A program made the translations under genes and the position numbers. Of a DNA stretch of 11,526 nt, positions 7,018-11,526 are shown one piece after another. Source of the DNA: Desulfobulbaceae bacterium (GTDB lineage: Bacteria > Desulfobacterota > Desulfobulbia > Desulfobulbales > Desulfocapsaceae); the NCBI GenBank assembly GCA_030599175.1, contig JAUVON010000051.1, forward strand, positions 1 to 11,526. Direction: 5' to 3'. Under the pieces are notes generated by a model that did not search any database, was not told the origin of the DNA, and was given only the letters and a program-made list of their open reading frames with translations. Position 1 is the first letter of the stretch. Each line of letters begins with the position of its first letter.

Positions 7018-7036
7018 ACTCCGTCATAATTGTCAA
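7010..7036 (-). promoter_or_regulatory. Predicted porin promoter
   Basis: On the minus strand a perfect -35 TTGACA (7031-7036) is followed by TATAGT (7010-7015), 5/6 of the -10 consensus, with a short 15-bp spacer. The alternative TAGTAA gives 17 bp with a poorer match. The untranslated leader would be about 120 bases. Within the remaining 340-bp gap (6884-7223) the features seen are this promoter, the palindrome, a small TTACA/TGTAA dyad (6948-6961) and the plus-strand promoter below. Confidence 0.45.
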
Positions 7037-7057
7037 CACTGTATCAAAATTAAGTTA

Positions 7058-7085
7058 TTGACAAGCAACAAATCAATCTTATAGC
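7058..7085 (+). promoter_or_regulatory. Predicted cbiK promoter
   Basis: A perfect -35 TTGACA (7058-7063) and TATAGC (7080-7085) lie 16 bp apart, giving a leader of about 130 bases before cbiK. The -35 boxes of this and the porin promoter lie back to back, 21 bp apart. The leader has no cobalamin-riboswitch blocks. Confidence 0.4.
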
Positions 7086-7223
7086 CCTCTCCTCTCCGGC
7101 ATGAAGATTAAATGCAACTCATTAATGTCATACACATTATCAACTTTTTCAGTGTTTCCCACCTGCAATTAAGGGTATGATAGAATCCCAAATTATGGTT
7201 TTTATAAGATTATCAAGGCTGAA

Positions 7224-7997
7224 ATGAAAACTCCAATTGTCATGGTCGCTTTCGGCACCACCTCCGATGCAATCACAACATACCGACATATTGACGAAAA
7301 AGTCAAAGAACATTTCCCGGATCATGAGATTTTCTGGTCGTTTTCTTCACGTATTATAACAAAACAACTCCAATGGGAGGGAGGGAAAAAGGCTCAACTC
7401 CCCGAAGAACTCCTCTGCCGGCTGGCAGAGCAGGGTTATACAAGTGCAGTGGTGCAGTCACTTCATCTCTTTCCCGGAACAGAGTTCAGCTCCCTCAAGA
7501 CGGTCATGGAAAAGGCGGAATTGAATTGTCTCCCCGGCGCCCCCCTTATCAGTTCACCGGAGGATTATACTGAAATCTGCCGGGTACTGCAGCCATTCAT
7601 CTGCACGGATTCAAAGAAAGCCGCTCTAATTCTTGGTCATGGTACCTACCACCCCACCTGGACTGCTTATTACTGCCTGGAATCATTTCTCAGGCGCCGA
7701 TTTGGCCCGCACATTTTTGTCGGGGCTGTTGAAAAATACCCGGAGTCAAAATACCTGGTGGATGAGATTAGTACAGCTGGCTATAAGAAGGTGCATATCA
7801 TCCCCTTCTTTCTTGTTGCAGGAATGCATTACAGAAGGGATATTGTTGGAGAGGGTGAATCTTCATGGCAGACCCGGTTTATAAAAAGAGGATTAGAAAC
7901 CGAAGCGGTGAATCATGGCCTTGGCATTCTGCCCGGCTTTGAGAACATCATTGTCAGACATATAGAGGCTGCAATCAGGAAGAATTATATCCTGTGA
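7224..7997 (+). CDS. cbiK: Sirohydrochlorin cobaltochelatase, CbiK type
   Basis: This class II chelatase inserts Co2+ (or Fe2+) into sirohydrochlorin on the anaerobic B12/siroheme branch. The 257-residue product has the family length. It begins VMVAFGTTS and has HLFPGTEF (His81), GHGTYHP (His139 and His143), VEKYPESKYL (Glu170) and IPFFLVAGMHYRRDIVGE (His202) followed by SSW. The GHG histidine, the glutamate and the second-domain histidine are the metal-handling residues expected in CbiK. No signal peptide is present, so it is the cytoplasmic form, unlike the exported paralogue known in Desulfovibrio. A weak AAGG ribosome site precedes ATG 7224. The last 23 bp overlap the glycosylase gene on the other strand. 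No riboswitch is seen in its leader even though another B12 riboswitch lies in the window. Confidence 0.92.
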   Translation: MKTPIVMVAFGTTSDAITTYRHIDEKVKEHFPDHEIFWSFSSRIITKQLQWEGGKKAQLPEELLCRLAEQGYTSAVVQSLHLFPGTEFSSLKTVMEKAELNCLPGAPLISSPEDYTEICRVLQPFICTDSKKAALILGHGTYHPTWTAYYCLESFLRRRFGPHIFVGAVEKYPESKYLVDEISTAGYKKVHIIPFFLVAGMHYRRDIVGEGESSWQTRFIKRGLETEAVNHGLGILPGFENIIVRHIEAAIRKNYIL

Positions 7998-8676
7998 TGG
8001 CGTCGTACAACTGAGAAGGTGCACAGAACACAGTTCTATATTGCTCCAGACGAAACTGAAAAACCGTGTATGAAGGATCGTTCAGCTTTCGCTCTTTATA
8101 GAGCTGGTTGCTGCCGATTGCCCGATTTGCTGCACTTGAGGGAGAGGTAAGGGTGATAGTCCTAATGCGGTGATTATTCCAGGCAACCTCATGTATTCTT
8201 GGGATTATTCCCTGAAGACATTCCAGCTGCATTCCATATTTTTTCAACTGTTTCCGAAACAGATATTCAGGGCCGTTTTTTGAATTTCCGCCGGTAAAGA
8301 TAAGTGTATGGATAAAAGGATGTAGCTCAAGCTGAACAATAATATCACGCAAGGTTATATCCTTCATGCCAAGATCAGAAGATTCAATTTTTTCACGCCT
8401 GCAGGAGGCAACGATATCGCAGATACCGATCCTCTGCGATATCAAAAATTTCTTTCTCTGATCCACAGCATCTTTCGAATTATCGTAGATAAGGGAAAGA
8501 TCGAAGATTTGATCAAGCAGAGGCCACAGCAATCCATCACAACTGCCATAACAGAAATCCACATCTCTTTTTTTGAGTTTGCCAAAAGAGAATCTCGGTG
8601 GAGGCAGGGTTCCGATTATCAGCTTTTCAGTACCATCAGGAATGTAGATCTCGTAAGGGTGAAAATGGTGAAACAC
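7975..8676 (-). CDS. Uracil-DNA glycosylase superfamily protein
   Basis: The 233-residue product has the layout of UDG-fold glycosylases, which excise deaminated bases. Motif 1 is LIIGTLPPPRFSF (19-31), DFCYGSCDGLLWPLL (40-54) follows, a central strand is LIFTGGNSK (125-133), and a motif-2-like segment is LTSPSSAANRAIG (176-188). The pattern is closest to the DNA-deoxyinosine/hypoxanthine glycosylase-like and Mug-like branches rather than the classical Ung enzyme, but subfamily and substrate are uncertain. The start is GTG at 8676, with AAGGA 17 bases upstream and no better site. It begins 20 bp after the lipoprotein stop, so co-transcription is likely. Its 3' end overlaps cbiK by 23 bp. A C-terminal extension of about 40 residues has no recognised motif. 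Confidence 0.72.
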   Translation of the reverse strand: MFHHFHPYEIYIPDGTEKLIIGTLPPPRFSFGKLKKRDVDFCYGSCDGLLWPLLDQIFDLSLIYDNSKDAVDQRKKFLISQRIGICDIVASCRREKIESSDLGMKDITLRDIIVQLELHPFIHTLIFTGGNSKNGPEYLFRKQLKKYGMQLECLQGIIPRIHEVAWNNHRIRTITLTSPSSAANRAIGSNQLYKERKLNDPSYTVFQFRLEQYRTVFCAPSQLYDAITGYNSS

Positions 8677-8696
8677 TATTTTCTGTGGGGTTTTCC

Positions 8697-8996
8697 TTAC
8701 TCCATTGCCTTCTTGGCATCTCCGGCAGCTTTCTCTGTTGCCTCAGCAGCATCATGGGCCACGTCCTTGGTTGCTTCGGAGGCATCATGGGCCACGTCTT
8801 TCACTGCATCCGTTGCATCCTGTGCAGCCATTTTTGTGGCATCAGCCACATTACCGGCAGCCTCTTTTGTCACTTCCACCGCCTTGTCCATAGACTCTTT
8901 CGCCTTGTCAGTGGCAGCTTCTCGTTCGTCCTGACTGCAACCCACCATACCCATCAACACCATGCCAACTACCACCACAAACAATTTTTTAATCAT
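8697..8996 (-). CDS. Small repetitive LEA-like lipoprotein
   Basis: The 99-residue product starts with a lipoprotein-type signal (MIKKLFVVVVGMVLMGMVGC), giving Cys20 as the lipidation site and leaving a mature part of 80 residues. The lipobox MVGC lacks the usual Leu at -3, so processing is likely but not certain. The mature part is nearly all A, D, E, K, T and V, in 11-residue periods (for example VAHDASEATKD / VAHDAAEATEK). This resembles late-embryogenesis-abundant or apolipoprotein-like amphipathic helices. Such proteins are often linked to desiccation, osmotic or envelope stress; a role here is inference. A clear AGGTGA ribosome site lies 4 bases before ATG 8996. The glycosylase gene follows after 20 bp. 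Confidence 0.8.
   Translation of the reverse strand: MIKKLFVVVVGMVLMGMVGCSQDEREAATDKAKESMDKAVEVTKEAAGNVADATKMAAQDATDAVKDVAHDASEATKDVAHDAAEATEKAAGDAKKAME
8749..8847. repeat. 33-bp tandem repeat inside the lipoprotein gene
   Basis: Two neighbouring units start at 8749 and 8782 and share GCATCATGGGCCACGTC. A third, degenerate unit follows at 8815. Each 33-bp unit encodes one 11-residue helical period, so copy-number change would stay in frame. Confidence 0.75.
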
Positions 8997-9034
8997 TTTC
9001 TCACCTCATTGTATTGAAATCTGACCTTTGCTCG

Positions 9035-9054
9035 CAATCCTGCCGTCAGGATTG
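9035..9054. repeat. Short perfect hairpin between membrane-protein and lipoprotein genes
   Basis: CAATCCTG and CAGGATTG form an 8-bp stem with a 4-base loop, 40 bp after the membrane-protein stop and 38 bp before the lipoprotein start (minus strand). There is no T run on either side, so a Rho-independent terminator is not supported. It could be a transcript-processing or leader structure. Confidence 0.4.
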
Positions 9055-9094
9055 ACATTCACAAAAGTAATATTGTAAAACCCAAGTATAGATA

Positions 9095-9457
9095 CTAACT
9101 GATTGCCCTCACATCCTCACGGGTCTTGACTAACACCCAGATAGCATACCCACCAATCGCTGTTCCCAAAGGGACATTACCCAGGTTTATGATTGCCAGA
9201 ATCCACAGAGCAATTCTGGCCCAACCCTTTCCTGCCCGAAAACCACGACCGGTGAATATATGGAGAATACCGAGCAGGGCAAGAGGTAGTAGAATCATCA
9301 CCCCGGTAAGCCCGGCCGGCAGAAGAGCAACATCTTCTGTCTGGATTCTATTTGTCACTGCCAGCAAACCCATTAAACCGATAAAGGCTGTTGCCAGCAG
9401 ATAAATAATGCCTAATGCTATAAAAATCCAGCTGACGATACGAATGTGCTTTTCCAT
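9095..9457 (-). CDS. Small integral membrane protein of unknown function
   Basis: The 120-residue product has about four predicted membrane helices: IVSWIFIALGIIYLLATAFIGLMGLLAV (7-34), LTGVMILLPLALLGILHIFTG (about 49-69), WARIALWILAIINLGNVPLG (about 78-97) and AIGGYAIWVLVK (99-110). Short charged loops such as GRGFRAGKGW separate them. I do not recognise a named family, though the W-A-R...NLxNxPLGTAIGxYAIWVL pattern recurs in small uncharacterised bacterial membrane proteins. The ATG at 9457 is preferred because MEKHIR leads directly into the first helix. An in-frame ATG at 9532 would add 25 polar residues with no better ribosome site. It lies between the PrkA-like gene and the lipoprotein on the same strand. 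Confidence 0.7.
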   Translation of the reverse strand: MEKHIRIVSWIFIALGIIYLLATAFIGLMGLLAVTNRIQTEDVALLPAGLTGVMILLPLALLGILHIFTGRGFRAGKGWARIALWILAIINLGNVPLGTAIGGYAIWVLVKTREDVRAIS

Positions 9458-9546
9458 ATTTTGGCCTGATCTGTAATTTGCTGTTACCGAACCCGATAAG
9501 AATTGAAAAAAGAGTACTGTTCTGTAAGACACACCCTATTACTGAT

Positions 9547-9572
9547 AATCAATACCAGCTACAGTATTGATT
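9547..9572. repeat. AT-rich inverted repeat downstream of the PrkA-like gene
   Basis: AATCAATAC and GTATTGATT form a 9-bp stem with an 8-base loop, 55 bp after the PrkA-like stop codon. No T run follows on the minus strand, so it is at best a weak terminator. It could also be an operator, since it overlaps the candidate promoter at 9561-9589. Confidence 0.35.
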
Positions 9573-9589
9573 TAGCTTTGCATTGTCAA
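9561..9589 (-). promoter_or_regulatory. Weak candidate promoter for the small membrane protein
   Basis: A perfect TTGACA on the minus strand (9584-9589) lies 17 bp from TACTGT (9561-9566), a poor -10. The leader to ATG 9457 would be about 97 bases. The call rests mainly on the -35 box. Confidence 0.25.
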
Positions 9590-9626
9590 GAGGAGGAACA
9601 GCATGCGGGGCAGGTGCATAGAAATA

Positions 9627-11526
9627 TTATTTTGCAGGAGAGGTGCCGGAGAATTCCTCTGCAAGGTTATTGTCAATGACGTAAATACAAATCTCATTGG
9701 CACCTTGCCTGGAATAAAGATGTTTCTGCTGTAAATTTCTTATCATATAGGTTACATCATTCTGTATTTTTTTGTCATAGGTTTTAAAATCCTCCTGATT
9801 GAAATCTTTTACCGCCCTGCGGAAATTTTCATTTTTTAGAAACGGCTCTAGTACCTTTTCCTTCAAATTATACACATATTTCTCATAGAGATATGTGTAT
9901 AGAGTTGTTTCCGTTATTGGCAATCCATCACGTAGCATTTCCTGGGTCAAAGCCGTAGATGTATATGACTTCTGTATACTTGCCCTGAATTCGGGAGCAT
10001 CCTTAGACTCGATTTGCAAATGAGACTCTACACGTCTGAAAAATTCCTCTGTTATTTCAATTCTCTCTCCAGTGAATTCACAGGTTTCCACTGCCCCTAT
10101 TTCAAAACTAACGGCAAAAATATAATTGATAATATTTCGGGAAATCTGCTCCTCGTTATAATAGTAGAGTGATTCTTTCACCTCCTGCAGCACTGTGTAA
10201 TTATACATCTTCAGAAGAGAATCGAGAAAACCCATGGGGAGCAACTCCTTATCTTCCTCGCAGAATTTCTTGAAAAATTTCCCCAGCATTGACATATCAA
10301 TAAGTTTGCCTTCCCTTGCGTAGATCGTATAGAACTCATTAAACATCTTAATGGAATCCCGGCCGGACAACCCCCGCCAACCATCTTGATCCGATTCAGC
10401 TATGATCTTCTGCTGCCGCTTGGCAGAAAATTTATCCACATCGTTTTCCGACAACCACTCAGGAACGTGACCGGTAAAAATTTCCATCTTAAGCAGCAGC
10501 AGATGTTTGTCACAATACATCTCATATTTCTGAGGATCTCCGATCCAATCTTCCATTGCCTCAGATTTTGTCACAAGCCTGGTTGCGACAATAACCCTGG
10601 CAAAATTATTCAACACCCTTGGCAAAAAACTCTCATCAATATGTTTGCCGAAATTTTCCCGGTATATATCAACTTCTGTTTTTATATCAAGGACATATGG
10701 AATATGTATATACTCTACCCTGTCAGCAAATGCATACAGGTCCTTCAACAGTTTCTTATCCTCAGGGTTCATCAGCGCAAAGAGCAGCGAGTTTACCCGC
10801 TCTTCGATATCCTCGACTTTATGCACACCATCACTGATGATATTATGCATTTCCATTAACCGCTCGGTATTGTGAGACTTGATATCCATCAATGCATAGA
10901 TACCATTATTAGTTTTGGCGTAGCGAGAATAGAGATAACTGACCCGGGTTGCCCCTGCCATCATGCTGTTCAGGCTTCTCTGCACCACTTCATTGGTCAT
11001 CACATTGTTACGCAGCGGCTTGTCACCTGGATTAAAAACAGATATTCCTTCACCTAACCTGCGGTTATAAACGTAGGGGCGGGCAAAGACAAAATCCATA
11101 ATCCTGGCGGGATCCCGATATTTTTTAAGCAACTCCTGATATATTGAATTGCAGATGGTGCATGGTTCATCCTCAAATACCCATTCATAGCTTTTTTCAG
11201 TAAAAAGGTGCCATTTAATCTCATCATTTTCAAAGAGATCGTCAAAAAAGCTCCGCCGAACATCCTTGGGAACAAGAAGAAGGGGATGATCGTGGCTCGG
11301 ACAGGGTATATCGAAATAACCACTTAACTCGGCATCACCCGTACATGCAGATTTCAGCTCAGCGGCCAGCTCCTCTTTCCCCTCACTTTCCATCACCCAT
11401 GCAAGTTTGTCGGCAAAAGAACCCAAACTATGCACACCGTCTACAAAACGATCATGCTGAAGTCTCCAGACAACCTCATATCGGAACCCTTCAGGAGAAT
11501 TAGCGTATTCTTCAAACTTCCTCAGC
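9627..11526 (-). CDS. prkA: PrkA-like AAA serine protein kinase, 5' end cut by window edge
   Basis: PrkA proteins are cytoplasmic AAA+ Ser/Thr protein kinases linked to nutrient and stress responses. The frame is open to the right edge, giving 632 visible codons. The first visible residues (LRKFEEY) resemble the segment that follows the P-loop in this family, so the Walker A motif probably lies just outside. A cysteine cluster follows (CPSH, residues 75-78 of the visible part, and CTIC, 122-125), as in the PrkA subgroup with an inserted zinc-ribbon-like motif. Next come ISVFNPGDK, a stretch with ALMNPEDKK, YIHIPYVLDI..EVDIY, GLSGRDSIKMFNEFY and ISRNIINYIFAVSFEIG. The PrkA C-terminal block is ITETTLYTYLYEKYVYNLKE through EDFKTYDKKIQNDVTYMIRNL to ICIYVIDN. 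The gene ends normally with TAA. An internal GTG at 11435 is not taken as the start, because homology continues before it. Gene symbol by family only. Confidence 0.82.
   Translation of the reverse strand, partial: LRKFEEYANSPEGFRYEVVWRLQHDRFVDGVHSLGSFADKLAWVMESEGKEELAAELKSACTGDAELSGYFDIPCPSHDHPLLLVPKDVRRSFFDDLFENDEIKWHLFTEKSYEWVFEDEPCTICNSIYQELLKKYRDPARIMDFVFARPYVYNRRLGEGISVFNPGDKPLRNNVMTNEVVQRSLNSMMAGATRVSYLYSRYAKTNNGIYALMDIKSHNTERLMEMHNIISDGVHKVEDIEERVNSLLFALMNPEDKKLLKDLYAFADRVEYIHIPYVLDIKTEVDIYRENFGKHIDESFLPRVLNNFARVIVATRLVTKSEAMEDWIGDPQKYEMYCDKHLLLLKMEIFTGHVPEWLSENDVDKFSAKRQQKIIAESDQDGWRGLSGRDSIKMFNEFYTIYAREGKLIDMSMLGKFFKKFCEEDKELLPMGFLDSLLKMYNYTVLQEVKESLYYYNEEQISRNIINYIFAVSFEIGAVETCEFTGERIEITEEFFRRVESHLQIESKDAPEFRASIQKSYTSTALTQEMLRDGLPITETTLYTYLYEKYVYNLKEKVLEPFLKNENFRRAVKDFNQEDFKTYDKKIQNDVTYMIRNLQQKHLYSRQGANEICIYVIDNNLAEEFSGTSPAK

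Noticed and set aside
8749..8847. Possible CRISPR-like repeats
   Set aside because: The 33-bp units are contiguous with no unique spacers, and they encode 11-residue protein periods.
8509..9017. Overlapping plus-strand frames rich in Ala/Ser or Cys/His opposite the lipoprotein
   Set aside because: They are repeat-driven complements of the lipoprotein gene, which has a signal peptide and a good ribosome site on the minus strand.
9035..9054. Terminator after the small membrane protein
   Set aside because: The stem is perfect but no T tract follows on either strand.
11433..11435. GTG at 11435 as the start of the PrkA-like gene
   Set aside because: The frame stays open to the window edge and the upstream residues look like PrkA sequence just after the P-loop, so the true start is outside.

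Overview
The window looks like chromosomal DNA of a Gram-negative anaerobe, most likely a deltaproteobacterium/Desulfobacterota of the sulfate-reducer type. That placement is an inference. It rests on a class II cobaltochelatase CbiK (anaerobic B12 route) near a B12 riboswitch and hemC, a DUF3373-type outer-membrane porin, and a PrkA-like AAA kinase of the cysteine-containing subgroup. No rRNA, tRNA, CRISPR array, phage gene or complete insertion sequence is visible.

Layout, left to right. (1) 1-188, minus strand: a cobalamin riboswitch with its own promoter, reading out of the left edge toward an unseen gene. (2) 210-1148, minus: hemC, making the tetrapyrrole precursor shared by siroheme, heme and B12. 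(3) 1348-2097, plus: an endonuclease/exonuclease/phosphatase (EEP) family hydrolase whose 3' end overlaps the next gene. (4) 2041-4926, minus: a tight operon pgeF (laccase-domain protein), OmpR-type response regulator, sensor histidine kinase. (5) 4922-5201: a MITE-like element of about 264 bp that folds on itself, is flanked by 8-bp direct repeats, and sits at the start codon of pgeF. (6) 5276-6883, minus: a DUF3373-like porin with a clear Rho-independent terminator. (7) 6884-7223: a divergent promoter region with back-to-back TTGACA boxes and a palindrome at the porin promoter. (8) 7224-7997, plus: cbiK, overlapping tail to tail with (9) a uracil-DNA-glycosylase-superfamily protein (7975-8676, minus), which lies just downstream of (10) a small repetitive LEA-like lipoprotein (8697-8996, minus). 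(11) 9095-9457, minus: a 120-residue membrane protein. (12) 9627-11526, minus: most of a PrkA-like AAA protein kinase, cut by the right edge.

How they work together: hemC, the B12 riboswitch and cbiK form a loose tetrapyrrole/cobalamin neighbourhood split by unrelated genes. pgeF, regulator and kinase are probably co-transcribed. The remaining genes (porin, lipoprotein, membrane protein, PrkA-like kinase) fit envelope and stress functions, but the sequence shows no direct link among them.

The most interesting signal is the foldback element at the pgeF start. It shows candidate target-site duplications, near end-to-end pairing, and a strand-biased set of G.U pairs.
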